Counted from the first letter of the stretch, positions 32,719 through 44,845 are shown. The stretch is 64,000 nucleotides of DNA from Anthoceros angustus (GCA_010909165.1 VJWM01000025.1:3162001-3226000); one strand, 5' to 3'. Program-made: numbers and translations. The notes: generated by a model not told the origin, from the sequence alone.

Positions 32719-34585
32719 TTTGGGTGGACCGGAAGGAGATTGCTATCATTGTGGAGAATAACATTGGGCTAGTGCTACAGCGTCCTTGGAAGTGGTTTTC
32801 ACGTGCAGAAGTGGATCATACATGACCACTTCAAGTGCGGATGAAGCTTTGCTAGATGAGGCATTATTGAGGACCTCCCACGGCGTGATATGTAGGGGCA
32901 TATCAAAATGCGGAAGGCAAGCTGGGAAATGGCACGGATGAATGGGGACATAACGGAAATCAGAGGGATGTTTACGGCGGTGCCGTGCAATACGGACACG
33001 CATACTAGGCCATTACGGATTGGGAGGTCATTGGCGTGAAGCTAAGCGCTGACCTCACTTTCTTATCCACTATCGGACCGAGCACATAGATGCGTATGAA
33101 GGAGATATGTGCGAGAATACATAGTCCGCCAGAGTGGTAACCCATCGGTCCAATCGAGGAAAAAGGGAATAAGGTCCATTACCTAAAAACATACAGGAGG
33201 TATTTGTAGATGAAACAGTCATCTATTATGGGTTTGTGTTGAGCACGGAAACATCATGCGGTGGACAAAAAGCGATAAGGGATAAGCTCTGCGAGTTGCG
33301 TGGCTTCATACAACTGCGAGTCAAAGTGTCATCAAGATAGTGATGACAATGGAGGAGAATTTGGACCAAGTGATGACGATGGATTGAACTACGGGGATGA
33401 GTGAAAGAAATCTCGTTTTCCGGGGTCCCGAGTTAATGTTGTAAGTCCGGTTCTTGATGTTTACGTGTTAGGAAATACCTGCGTGGCTTTTGTGGTGTCA
33501 TAACAAAACCACATTTCCATCCCAAAAGCGAGTTCTGATCGTCCACCGGCGAGCGGCCTTCCTCACCGTTCCTACTTTGCATCATTCCCTAGGTTCGAGT
33601 TTGCGACCACCATTCGACACAAACATTCTTTGGATGGAAAGTAGTAACTTCTTTGGGTGGACCGGAAGGAGATTGCTATCATTGTGGAGAATAACATTGG
33701 GCTAGTGCTAGTCATTCTTGGAAGTGGTTTTCACGTGTAGAAGTGGATCATACACACCACCACTTCAAGTGCGGATGAAGCTTTGCTAGATGAGGCATTA
33801 TTGAGGGACCTCCCACGCGATATGTATTTGGGGCATATCAAAATGCGGAAGGCAATCGTGGGAAATGGCACGGATGAATGGGGACATAACGGAACCGAGA
33901 GGGATGTTTCCGCGCTGCAATACGGACACGCATACAGCCATTCGGATTGGGAGGTCATTGACGTGAAGCTAAACGCACCACGACCTCACTTTCTTATCCA
34001 CTAGTATCGGACCGAGCACATAGATGCGTATGAAGGAGATATGTGCAGAACACATAGTCCGCCAGAGTGGTAACCCATCCGTCCAATGCCGAGGAAAAAG
34101 GGAATAAGATCCATTACCTAAAAACATACAGAGGTATTTGTGAATGAAATACCATCCCAGACATGGGTTTGTGTTGAACGACGGAAACATCATGCGGTGG
34201 ACAAAAAGCGATAAGGGATAAGCTCTGCGAGTTGCGTGGCTTCATACAACCCGCAGTGAAAGTGTCAAGATAGTGATGACAATGCAGGAGAAGTCGACCA
34301 AGTGATGACGATGGATTGAACTCGGGATGAGTGAAACTGAAATCTGCTTTTTCCCGGGTCCCAGTTAATGTTGTAAGTCCGGCTGATGTTTCGTGTTAGG
34401 AAATACCGTCCGTGGCTTTTGTGGTGTCATAACAAAACCACATTTCCATCCCAAAATCGAGTTTACTGCCCCGCCCGGCAGAACGGCCTCACCGCTCCTA
34501 CTTTGCATCATTCCCTAGGTTCGAGTTTCATACCACCATTCGACACAAACATTGCCGGATGGAAAGTAGTAACTCGGTGACACCT
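32719..34585. repeat. About 0.93-kb direct tandem duplication
   Basis: The first copy starts near 32719 (TTGGGTGGACCGGAAGGAGA) and the second near 33652. They stay collinear through AAAACATACAG near 33185 and 34120 to GTTAATGTTGTAAGTCCGG near 33430 and 34365. The copies differ mainly by small indels. Frames are broken in both. Confidence 0.8.
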
Positions 34586-34725
34586 TTTTTCGAGCTTTTT
34601 CCGAATGCCTTCAAAGCCTTTTAGGGCCCATCAAAAACCCCCTTCAGAGATTATTTGCGGAAAACCCCCTTCGAGATTATTAACCCCCTTCAAAAATTAT
34701 CGTGTTCCAAGTTTACCTTGTTTTG

Positions 34726-35070
34726 CACCACCAAGCCATATGAGTTCGAGGTAGTAATCCAAGACCCTGATGTGTATAGGTTGTAAGTTCTCAGTCTGAG
34801 AGGGTTTCACTCCATGAAATGTGCACCTCAATCATTTGTCGAAGAAATCTGCGACTGCATGCACCTACACACTGTAAGTTGTCTGAAATGACAGTCTTGT
34901 TGGTTGCACTGTGACTTTAATGAATGACCCATCTTTCGGTTTTTCGTTTGCAGCTACCCTTAGTCGGAAGGGCACTCATCACGGCTTTCTGTGGGAAGAT
35001 TACAGAGACAATTGTGGACCATAGAAGGGAGGTGTCCATGAGACGGGTGAGAGCAGCAATGTAGAGAAGT
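34726..35070 (+). pseudogene. Downstream part of the interrupted ORF
   Basis: Protein-like sequence resumes with one in-frame TAA after VYRL. A good donor (ACTGTAAGT near 34878) and acceptor (TTTGCAG near 34954) join MHLHT to LPLVGRALITAFCGK. The link to the ORF ending near 31318 is inferred from position and strand only. Confidence 0.25.
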
Positions 35071-35299
35071 AATGAAGAGGCAGAAAGTTCGGAGCCGAAG
35101 ATTCCAGAAATATAGCTCTCGCTCGTGGGAAACTAGCATGCCCTATATGGCATAGGGAGATGTCTCTTAGCATAGGCAGGTACGTAGCAAACCCTTCTTT
35201 TAAATTCTTCCATTGCTTGACCCACTCAAGCTCGTCCTTGCTCTTGAATAGGAAAGGAAGCAGGTTCCTGGCTTATAGCCAGCCTTCCGATTCGCACCG

Positions 35300-36102
35300 G
35301 CTTCTTTATCTACTACGATGACGTTCCGCTTGGTCTTGGTCCAACCTCTGGCCTGTTCTCTCACGACTTGCAGCTGTGGCGCCCCTCTCGACGACTTTGG
35401 GACCCACTTAGCTCGCTGTCCAATAGGATTGCTACACGTGATGCAATCCGAGACGTCATGTTCTCCATTGCCAAGGAGAGAGGATTCTATCCTTTCAGGA
35501 AGCGCCCATATCGACATTTCTCTTAGGGCTGACCTATCTCTGACGCAGGGGGACCCGATCTTTGTTGTAGATGTGGTTGTAACAGACCCTACTCGAATAC
35601 TGTTTGTGAGCATATCATCATCAACCCTCCGGGTTGGATGGCAGAGGGATGCGCTATAGCCAAGGTTCAGATGTACACCCCCATCCAGGAAGGCCATGCT
35701 TTCATTCCCCTTGCTGTTGAGGCACACAGGGGCATGGGCAAGGACTTCTCGAGGTTTATCAAGGCTTGTACTAAAGCATACTACATCTGCAAGAAAATGA
35801 TAGGTCTCCCTCTTTCTTGTGTGGTGACTTTCTTCCGGTAACGAGTATCCATTGCTTGGCAAAGAGCATTGGCAAATGCAATTTTCAGGACAACTTTGAA
35901 CGCGGGGAATGTAGCATCGTCAGCTTTGGTGCATAGTAGGCCTTCCTTATTCTAGACTATGACATCTTGAGAGCGGTAGGTAGCTTTAGAGTAGACGTTC
36001 GAGGGGCCTAGTCCCCCTTGGCCTGAGGCCCTCTAGAAGGTTGTTCCCCATTGCCCCAATGTAGATGGGACTTCCCATCTCTACATATTTATAAAGTCTA
36101 CA

Positions 36103-36103
<1 letters not shown>
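35300..36103 (+). mobile_element. LINE-like retroposon 3' part with C-terminal zinc-finger/endonuclease-like segment
   Basis: The 35318-35659 frame encodes CSCGAPLDDFGTHLARCP, a CxC...H...C zinc-binding pattern typical of the C-terminus of non-LTR retroelement polymerases. It is followed by RADLSLTQGDPIFVVDVVVTDP, which resembles the PD...VVDV core of the restriction-like endonucleases of some LINEs. The next frame (from about 35638) continues GWMAEGCAIAKVQMYTPIQE, GHAFIPLAVEAHRGMGKDFS; a one-base shift near 35635 separates the two. Non-coding sequence then runs to TACATATTTATAAAGTCT at 36084 and ends in (CT)n(AT)n. It is 5'-truncated. Confidence 0.55.

Positions 36104-36186
<83 letters not shown>
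36104..36186. repeat. (CT)n followed by (AT)n microsatellite
   Basis: About 15 CT units pass directly into about 26 AT units, right after the LINE-like tail. Confidence 0.95.
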
Positions 36187-36188
<2 letters not shown>

Positions 36189-36215
36189 CCAACTCTCGAG
36201 CAAGAGGGTGCATAT

Positions 36216-36259
36216 ATACCATCTTGGGTGCATATATATATATGCACCCAAGATGGTAT
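36216..36259. repeat. Perfect 44-bp palindrome
   Basis: ATACCATCTTGGGTGCATATAT at 36216 is followed by its exact reverse complement, with no spacer, to 36259. The centre is a TA run. It could extrude as a cruciform. Confidence 0.9.
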
Positions 36260-38146
36260 GTTCCATGCATTTTGTAGGGACGATAAAGCAATAAATGCTT
36301 GCTCGGTAGGGAGGATAAAGCAATAAATGCCTATGAACCTAGTCAACATTAAGATGTAAGTCCTTTTAGAGTTAAGAGGCCCTTTAAGATAGCTTTGAAA
36401 AAGTTCCATAATTATCATGAACTTTTAGATATATTTCATGTACAATATAAATTTTCACTGACAATGGCATTTGAACCCATACTCTTTTAGACCAAAGATA
36501 GGGTCTAAGAACTCATACCCATTTAGACCAAAGATAGGTCTAAGAACTTATACCCATCTAGACTAAAGATAGGGTCTTAGACCAACATAAACATAACAAT
36601 AATTATATTTATATCCAATCGACTCATCTATATCAATCTATAGTTAGTTAAATTGCAATAAAAAAACCTACATTTAGTATCTTATATAAAAATAAAATAA
36701 TTATTATAATTATCTATATTTTTTATAATTCATTGATGTCTTTAAATATTAATCATGACTTAGAGATCCTTTTCTTCCACTAGGCGATGATGCTGTTAGG
36801 GTAATGAGTGTTTGAACTGGAGTTTGGTATATAAGGTGACATACGAGCCAACAAGATGACACGAGACAACTTAGCGAACACCACGTAGCAGTGAAGCTGA
36901 GGCAGGCAGGCAGGCGGGGTCCTGGCGCACAAGCACGCAATAGCAACGAAGGAGGAGCTGTGGGAGGAGAAATTGGAGTGCAGGGGACTGAGCGTGGGCA
37001 CCTTCCGCTTGGCTGGCTCGCAGGGCCAAATCTCGCAACAGCAAAATTGGCGGAGGGAGCAGGGCATTGGAGAGCAGGAAGCGGTGGTTGATGCATGGCC
37101 GGTGGAAGAGGACACACAGAAGGAGCGTGTGAGACTGTTGCGAGGCTGCAGGCAGGCCTGTCTCGGCCCGGCCGAGGGATACAGCGCAGCCGGCGTGAGG
37201 AGTGTCATGTGACGAGAGCTGGGGGAGGAAGGAGGGTGAGGGAAGGAAGGCGAGGGTGAAAGACAGGCAGACAGACGAGTGTGACGAGGGTAACGTGTGA
37301 CGATCCGGGTCCGGGGGGGCGGAGGGTGGGGGGGTTTGGGCTGGAGCTGAGCGTAGAGGGAGGCTGTGTGTTGTGAGTGCGTTTGAAGCTCCTCTGACTC
37401 TGCTTGTTTGGATAGGGGAGTAGGAATGGAATGAACGGGATCTTGGGTTGCCTGCCTCCACAGGTTTCTGCTCCTTCTGCGGTCGGGTGGAAGTGTAACC
37501 GGTCTGCGGAATGGAGAGATGAGTTGAAGTTGTGGATTCCTTTTCTGGACATGATCTTGATTCTGCAAGCTTTCTTGCTGGGATTTGACGTTGAAGCTAT
37601 ATGTGTTTAGTTTGTTTGTATGTGTGTGTGTGTGTTTGTGGGTTGCAGCTGCATCTTGGTAGTTTTTGTCCCAGCCACATTTTTCTCCGCTGTCAGAATC
37701 CGAGGCAGCGGAGTTGGGTGTTTTTGCTGTCCTGCGGGGTGAGGATGGTTGTGATTGAGTCACCAAGTTGTTGTTCCCCGGGCCTCTCTCCCCTGTTGTC
37801 GTCCTTGTCAATGGTTTCTGGACAAATGAAGGTGAGCTTGCTGGCTCTTTCTTGGCCCATGGCTGTCCACCCAGAGGGAGTTGACTGTTGGAGTTCTTCT
37901 AGTTTTTTGAGACAAGTGGTCACCCTGTGTAGCCTGTTCTTGCTGGGAGCGGGGGCGGGAACTGCAGAGCATGAATGTAGGACGTGTTTGTGCAGGAAAG
38001 AGGAGAGCGAGAGAGTGAGGAAGAGCAAGCGTGAGAGAGAGAGAAAAGTAGAGAGAAGAGTAGAAAGAATAGAGGCTGGACCGTGCTTGGCAGGCACCAC
38101 GGTTTGAAGACGCTGAGAGAGAAGTGCTCATTTTTGTTTGATTTCC
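36260..38146. promoter_or_regulatory. Upstream region of the RRM gene
   Basis: 36470-36580 holds a threefold TTTAGACCAAAGATAGG repeat. From about 36870 the DNA becomes GC-rich and G/A-biased (AGGCAGGCAGGCAGGC near 36900, GAGAGAGAGA near 38030), which is typical of a leader or promoter. A TTGCAG site near 37644 would suit a 5' UTR intron. Long minus-strand frames here are Pro/Ser low-complexity shadows. Confidence 0.35.
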
Positions 38147-40743
38147 ATGCCCATGGCAAACGCCTCCGGACCGAATGTGAAGATGTCACTCGGCTCCCGA
38201 AAGCTTGTGGTACGGGACTTGAACTTCCCACTCTTTTGTGGCCAGTGACTTGAGTTCCAATTTCACACGGTCCACGGTTTACTTTGGATAATTTGGTTTT
38301 GCTGTACATTTTTCAGGTGCTAGGGATTCCATGGGATGTTGACACGGAAGGACTTAGACAGTACATGAGCAAGTATGGGGAACTGGATGACGTTATTGTC
38401 ATGAAGGTAGGAGCAAGACTGGTCTTGGTTGTCTGAATTGTGTCTTGATATGGTTTTAGGTTGGCTATGACTACTCTTTTCTGAACAATTGATCACTACA
38501 GGACCGGGCTACAGGTCGATCCCGTGGTTTTGGTTATGTCACTTTTACTGCAACTGAAGATGCTGAGGTATGGTCCCCTCCTCCCTCCCCTCCCTCTGCT
38601 TCCGCTTAGATGCTTGAGATATCGGTGGTGTACACAAGCGATCCAATTATCCATGCGCTTTGGTGGCAGAAAGCTGTGGCAGCTCAGCACTCATTAAATG
38701 GCCGGATGTTGGAAGTGAAGGTGGCAACACCTAAGGTGAGGCACACTGCCCTGCCAGATATATGCTACCCTGTTCTAAGTCAAATGGATGCGGACAAGTA
38801 CTTGATAGGATGTGGAACGTGTCTTGCGATCGAAGGCTTTGAGAATCTGTCGTCAATGACAAAGCTTTATGAGCCGGCTGATAACTTCCAAACTCCCTAA
38901 CAGGGTTCCTTGCTTTTTCTTCAGGAGGACATGAAGCCACCTTCAAAAAAGGTCACCCGCGTATTTGTAGCCAGAATTCCGCCTAGCGTGACTGATGATG
39001 TCTTCAGAGCGTAAGAATGGTCCTGTCATTATGGCAACTGTTTGGCTTGACGGAATGTCCTGACAAGAATTCCTTTTAAAGAGAGCTTTCAGTTTGGAAT
39101 TGTTGGAACTTGGCACTTGGTATGGTTGAAGCTTGTTGTATAGTTGTCAGAATGGTCTGAGGGATGTGTCTTTCTTTACGAATACATGTAGCTTCTCCCC
39201 TTGACAGCTTGTTTTGAATGTATAATGCACCTTAGGTACTTTGAAAAGTATGGAACTCTCACTGATGCATATATGCCCAAGGTAGGCTCTTCTGCCCTGA
39301 TGCTCTGTTTTTCTTCCTTGTGTCTATGAGCATAGTGCTGGAACTGACAAAATAGGGATGTTGCTGGCAGGACCAAGGATCCAAAGCCCATCGTGGAATT
39401 GGATTCGTTACTTTCGAAAATTCAGGTGATGGAGCACGGAGGATAAGTTACTTTGTGTCACCTAGTTTTTGGCGCGTCTGAGGTCAGAGTGTGTGTGCTG
39501 GACTCGACTGACAGTGGTCGTGCTGCAGATGCTGTGGATAAGCTTATGTCAGAGACGCATGAACTAGGAGGCTCTACGATTGCTGTTGACAGGGCGACTC
39601 CGAAGGTGCGGTTTTGATTCAGTGTTCAGAGTGCCTGGCTGCCTGATTTTGTCTGCTTTTACCATCTTTATTCACAGTTGGTCACCGCAGGAAGAAACCA
39701 TGAAGCTTTGGGGAAGAGGGTTCCCACCTTACGGGGCGTACGGTGTTTATACCAATCCAGCACGGTTTGGTGGTTTTGGAGCGTTTGGGGGTTACGAGTA
39801 CGCAGGTGCTGCAGCCCTTGGTGCTGAATTGGGGGCTGCTGGCATGGGTGCTGCGTTCGGGGCTGGTGGGTGGCCTCCACCACCTCCTGGAAGCATGCTT
39901 GGAGGAGCAAGCATGGGAGTTCCAGGTGGAGGAGCAGGCGGTTATGGTTCTGCTCCTCTCCCAGCACCTAGAGGATTGGGAACAAAAATATTTGTGGGCA
40001 GGCTTCCTCCAGAAGCAACTGCAGAGGACCTGCGACGCTATTTCAACAATTTTGGCCGCATTGTAGATGTGTATGTACCAAAGGTGAACGCTGTGTGTGG
40101 ATGCTTGAGCTTCTCATGGAACAACGTTGGGTGATATCTGGAGCGCACTCTTAAACGAGTTAACTGGTGTGCTTGGGCCCATGCAGGATGCAAAAAAACA
40201 GTCCCACAGAGGTTTCGGCTTCGTCACATTCTCCGACGAGGGTGCTGCTGAGAGGGTGTCGCTACGAACACACGAGCTCCTAGGACATCAGGTTTGTGAG
40301 CTGCATTGCATTGATGTGCCACTGCACCTTGACAAATGCGTGAGGTGGTCATGTTACGTCGCTGTGTGTTGTTCATCAGATAGCCGTGGATCGTGCTGCT
40401 CCTCAAGACGAAGTCGGTGGGCACCACTCCTATCTGGGTGGCGGAGGGCACGGCTCGGGACCTCCTTCCGGGGGTGCTGGAGGTCCTCTGAGGGGCGGCA
40501 ATGGAGCTCTTCCAGGAGGCGCATACGGCGGACTGCCTGGCAACCTAGACTTCGGCGGGGTATGTGACATGAAACCTCTCTTCCAACGACATGCATGACA
40601 AAGTTTTTGAAGCTGACATGCAATGCCTGTTTTCGCGCGTGCAACAGTGGGGTGGCTACGGGGGCGTGGGACCGATTCCCGCTGGAGACAGCGGACCGGG
40701 GCATCGGTCCTCCAGGCTAGAACCTCGCTACAGGCCCTACTGA
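38147..40743 (+). CDS. Three-RRM, glycine-rich hnRNP-like RNA-binding protein, twelve exons
   Basis: Predicted 440 aa from exons 38147-38209, 38317-38406, 38502-38567, 38670-38735, 38925-39010, 39236-39281, 39371-39425, 39529-39605, 39691-40083, 40187-40291, 40380-40559 and 40648-40743, all in phase. It should bind single-stranded RNA or DNA in the nucleus or cytoplasm. RRM1 (about 18-93) has LVVLGIPWDVDTEGLRQYM and RSRGFGYVTF. RRM2 (about 105-182) has RVFVARIPPSVTDDVFR and HRGIGFVTF. RRM3 (about 281-355) has KIFVGRLPPEATAEDLRRYF and HRGFGFVTF. All RNP1/RNP2 aromatics are present except that RNP2 of RRM1 is LVVLGI. A Gly/Ala-rich linker (about 190-278) and a Gly-rich tail resemble DAZAP1/hnRNP A proteins. 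A second in-frame ATG lies two codons after the first. Confidence 0.9.
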
Positions 40744-42735
40744 ATCGAGCAAGGCCACGGATGGTGAGGCCGCAGCATTGTTGTATACATACTAGCGATA
40801 ACTTAGGAGACCGATTCCTCTGCCTGCGCTGCTGCTTCGCTCAAAAAACGAAACGAACACCACATATTTACATGTGCCCTAATGCCGTCCCGGGCTTTAA
40901 GCCTGGTACCTAATGGATACTTCCTGCCTTCCCCGCCGCCTGTCCACAAGCCTCGTGCAAGCAAACAAGAGACGTCACGTAACTGCCGGCAGCCATGGAA
41001 GGTCGTAGTGCAGCAGTCACGTCCCGGGGATGTTCGATTGTCGTTGATTGGCGGGGAGGTGAGTTGCGAATCACGTCAGAAAGAGGAAGGAGCAGGTTTC
41101 GCCAGGGAGCGGGGGCCACGCGAGCTGGTGGCGGTTGGTTGCCGGACACCGGACGAGTAAGGCAATTTCGTTTGCCGTTTCCGACTCCGGCCCGGAAGAG
41201 TGTCCGAAATATTCTGCCCAAGTTTGTCTTTGTCGGTTGCATGGACTTGACCCACCCCGAGAAAGATCAGGTGGATCCACGCTTTCATGGCCGGGGCCGG
41301 CCTAACATCTCCACTCTCTTAACTTGTTAAGTACCAAGTCCCATGACGGAAATCCGTCCTTAGTGGACTTCAATAAAATTCTTCTTCTCCTTCTTCTTAC
41401 GGATTAGGGTAGAGGTATTGGTGTATAAGTATGATTAAAAATGATATTTACAGCAGCCCAACACCCTGCATGGCGCCCAGCTGTGTGGAGCGTATAAATT
41501 GGTGGCTGGTGGCCTAGGGGTAGGAGTGTACGCTCGGTCACAATGATTTGATTAGTGTAAGCAGCACAAGTACGTTGGGCGTTTGCGCCCGTCGCCAGTC
41601 GCCCGTCCGGAGCTCGTAACAGTTTCGCCTCCCGCTCGCCATCGCAGCGAGCTGTGGCCTGTGGCTTGTGGCTTGCAAGCAGCGGGGCCGTGCGTGGTGC
41701 GTGAAGGAGTCGGTGGTGTGGGAATGTTGGAAATTCCTGGGCTCTGGAGCGCACCAGCACCGATCGAGCAGACGCGGGACTCGACGTGCACCTTGAAGGT
41801 GTCCTGGTTTTGTAGGCAAGGTGAGTCCCGATTTGACATGCAGACATATGTGTACACACACAGGGCCACGGGTTGCCGTCGGGTGGCCTTGGCTTGGATG
41901 GGGGAGGCGGGCTCCGGGCCGCCTGCACTTCAATTCCCCGCTGCCGCCAGCAACGTCCTTGTCGCGCCAGTTTTGAATCCGTTAACACTCCCGTCCTGGT
42001 GGGTCAGCGTGGCCCAGCCGGCCCGGGGGCATAAATCTGAGAGTCAGCTGCTGCCACTGGCCAGTGTTGCTTCCTTCTGCCAGGGAGCTGTACTCTACGC
42101 TTCCGCTTGCGCTTCCGCCCGCCTTTGCTCGTTTGCTGCTCCATCCATCTTGTCTCCCGTCTGCGTGTCCGGCTTAGCATGCGCCGCTCCCCTGGTTGCG
42201 CTAGCTCTCTCCATTCCTCCATCCTGGTCTCCAGGGCTCGCGCTGTTTGCTGCTGGAGGCTGGACGGTGAGCGATTTGGGAGGAAGCTTGCTCTCCTCCC
42301 GCTGCACCTTCCCCCTTTCCCCCTCCTGCTTTTGCCCGGGGTACCGGTGGTGAGGGATTTGCTGCAAGCATGCAGCGGGGGCTGGATGCCGGCTCCAATT
42401 GCTCGTTTTGCTTGGACTGTGAGGTTTGCAAGTCTGCAGCTGGCTGTCAGTGTGTGCCTGCCTTGACGTTCTGCTTGCCTCGTCCCCCGAGGTGGTGAGG
42501 AATTCACATGCAGCGGGAGGGGGATGAGGGGGATAGCTTGCTTGCTGGTTGTGTCACATGTGCGTGGTTGCAATGCATGCAGGGCTGGCGCTTGAGACCA
42601 CGCTTTGCTTCGTGGAAGTGGTTCACTTTGCTTTGCTTGTTTCTCCTCCAGTGCCTCGTTGCTACGGGTTCTCACATGTGCCGTTCTTTGTCTGTGCGCA
42701 GTGGCCGATTCGTCCGAGGCCAAGGCGAGAATCCG
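40744..42735. promoter_or_regulatory. RRM gene 3' region and permease upstream region
   Basis: An AATAAA signal lies at about 41373 in front of a CTTCTTCTCC run. From 41550 the DNA is GC-rich, with TGC/CTT-rich open frames that show no conserved domain. Given the coding start at 42736, part of this is likely 5' leader, possibly with introns. Confidence 0.35.
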
Positions 42736-44845
42736 ATGGGTGAAGTGGAATGGAAAGTTCCCAAGTCTCTCGAATTCGAGGGGCCCAACGGGGCCAAGGG
42801 AGCCAACGGATCCATAATCGACGGTCCTCTTGACGATGATGGACGTCCGCAACGCACAGGTGCATTGTTACCGCATGCTTTTTCTTTCTGCTCTTCCCTT
42901 GCTCTGCTAGCGCCTTGTTGTGACGACGTGGTGGTTTTGCTTGGAACCAGGAACTACCTGGACGGCTTCTGCGCACGTAATAACAGCAGTGATAGGCTCT
43001 GGAGTTCTGTCGCTGGCATGGAGCATAGCCCAGCTGGGATGGATTGCCGGTCCAATCATCCTCTTGTTTTTCGCTCTCGTCACCTATTTCGCGTCCGTCA
43101 TGCTCACGGAGTGCTACAGGTATCCCGATCCTGTCAGCGGGGCGCGGAACTACACTTACATGGATGCCGTCAGGACCCATCTCGGTAAGAGTACAACCTC
43201 CCTCTGCTTGCTGATCTTAAACATTACTGCCCGCCCGCAACTTGCAGTTATGGTGACCCTCCAACTGGACACAGCCGGCGTACACTTCCCGGACGGCCTC
43301 CCAGGTTTACTCCTCACCTGCACACCCTCACACACTTGTCCCGCCTCTATGTACTCGCAGGAGGGCGGGCAGTCATCTGGTGCGGGTTGGTGCAGTATGC
43401 GAATCTACTGGGCACGTCCATTGGATACACGATCACCTCGTCCATCAGCATGGTGTAAGTGTTATATACCCTTACAGCTCTCGCTTCTCCAAGCCCAGTC
43501 ACTGACATTGCTAAGCATTTCCCCTGTTTTACAGAGCCATCAAACGCTCGGGCTGCTTCCACGCGCATGGACATAACGCGCCTTGCCATGTCAGCAACAA
43601 CATTTACATGATCATTTTCGGATTGGTCCAGATTGTGTTGTCCCAAATTCCAGATTTTGGCAGTATTTGGTGGCTATCGTATCTTGCTGCGGTTATGTCC
43701 TTCTCTTACTCGACTGTCGGACTCGGCCTTGCAGTCGACCGCGTGGTTTGTAAGTTCGCAAATCCTTTCGAGCAGTGTGCTAATTGCAAGCTGGGCATCT
43801 TGGACAATGTGCGTTGATCATGAATCTCACTCTAGTCTGATCTCGTACACTTGCAGCGGACCATGAAGGGAAAGGAACCATCACCGTTGGACAGAACTCG
43901 ACTCATGCACAGGCCACATGGAAGATTTTCCAAGCTCTGGGAAACATCGCTTTTGCGTACTCCTTCTCCATGATTCTTATTGAGATCCAGGTCTGGCTCT
44001 GTTCGACGTCTCAGTTACATCTGCTTTCTTTTCCTTTTTGATGATCCTGCAACTGACATATGTACAAGTGCACGTGTGAACAACTCAGGACACTTTGAAG
44101 TCCAAGCCAGCTGAGAAGAAGGTGATGAAAAAGGCAACCACCATTGGCACCATAGTGACGACCGTTTTCTACATGGCTGTAGGCTTGGTTGGCTATGCAG
44201 CCTTTGGACTGCATGCCCCTGGAAATCTTATGACTGGATTCGGTTTCTATGATCCTTACTGGTTGGTAGACTTCGCCAATGCGTGTATTGTGGTGCACCT
44301 GGTGGGAGCGTATCAGGTAGCTCTTCACCTACTCCTCCCTTTCTGCCTTCCCAGGAATTCAACATGGTGGCAGTTCTCATATGAAGCATCAGTTGTTGAC
44401 ATGTTTCCTGCCATCACAGGTTTTCAGTCAGCCCCTTTTTGCATTCGTGGAGGGCAATGTCTCCAAGAAGTATCCTTTGAGCCGCTTTGTGAACAAGGAG
44501 CATTCTGTGCGCGTTCCTTGTATGGGGAAGTATTACTTCAACTACTTCCGGGTAGTTTGGAGGACGATATACGTGGTTATACTGACAGTCATCTCCATGT
44601 TGATTCCCTTCTTCAACGACGTAATGGGAATCATCGGAGCACTGGGTTTCTGGCCCTTGACTGTTTACTTCCCTATGGAGATGTATATCGTGAAGAAAGA
44701 GATCCCTCGCTGGTCTAGCAAATGGGTCTGGTTCCAGATACTGAGCCTGTTTTGCTTGTTGGTTACCCTTGCTGCTGCTATAGGATCGGTGGAAGGCATG
44801 CTGCAAGATCTTAGGAAGTACAAGCCCTTTCATACAGGGTATTAG
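42736..44845 (+). CDS. Amino acid permease (AAAP family, AAP type), seven exons
   Basis: Predicted 484 aa from exons 42736-42859, 42951-43184, 43361-43454, 43535-43749, 43857-43990, 44089-44316 and 44420-44845, all in phase. AAP proteins are H+-coupled symporters of neutral and acidic amino acids at the plasma membrane. Signature blocks are DDDGRPQRTG-TTWTASAHVITAVIGSGVL, LAWSIAQLGWIAGP, RNYTYMDAVRTHLG, GYTITSSISMVAIKRSGCFH, HNAPCHVSNNIYMIIFG, LSYLAAVMSFSYSTVGLGLA, ALGNIAFAYSFSMILIEIQD, and WRTIYVVILTVISMLIPFFN near the C-terminus. About ten membrane segments are visible, the family norm. The start is the first ATG in frame before the conserved block, and the frame is open upstream. It is unrelated in sequence to the CAT transporter at 5.4 kb. 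Confidence 0.92.

Larger units (their letters stand above)
31316..34725. mobile_element. 3.4-kb segment bounded by inverted repeats (candidate non-autonomous DNA element)
   Basis: CAAGGTAAACTTGG at 31316 is followed by AACACGATAATTTTTGAAGG. The exact reverse complement (ATTATCGTGTT, then CCAAGTTTACCTTG) closes the segment at about 34725. Further inside the right end, CCCCCTTC...GAGATTATT is repeated. I see no convincing target-site duplication. The interior has no intact transposase; it holds a GC-rich palindromic array and a 0.93-kb tandem duplication. Confidence 0.45.

Noticed and set aside
35200-35862. 220-codon minus-strand frame
   Set aside because: Antisense of the LINE-like coding remnant, whose plus strand carries the recognisable motifs.
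36780-37811. 343-codon minus-strand frame upstream of the RRM gene
   Set aside because: Pro/Ser/His-rich low complexity in a G/A-biased leader; it overlaps two other long minus frames with no conserved motif and lies opposite promoter or leader sequence.
41583-42353. 256-codon plus-strand frame upstream of the permease
   Set aside because: Compositionally biased (Ser/Ala/Cys/Leu) with no conserved segment; more likely 5' leader or intron.
42004-42852. 282-codon minus-strand frame
   Set aside because: It spans the permease leader and part of its first coding exon in antisense; no domain.
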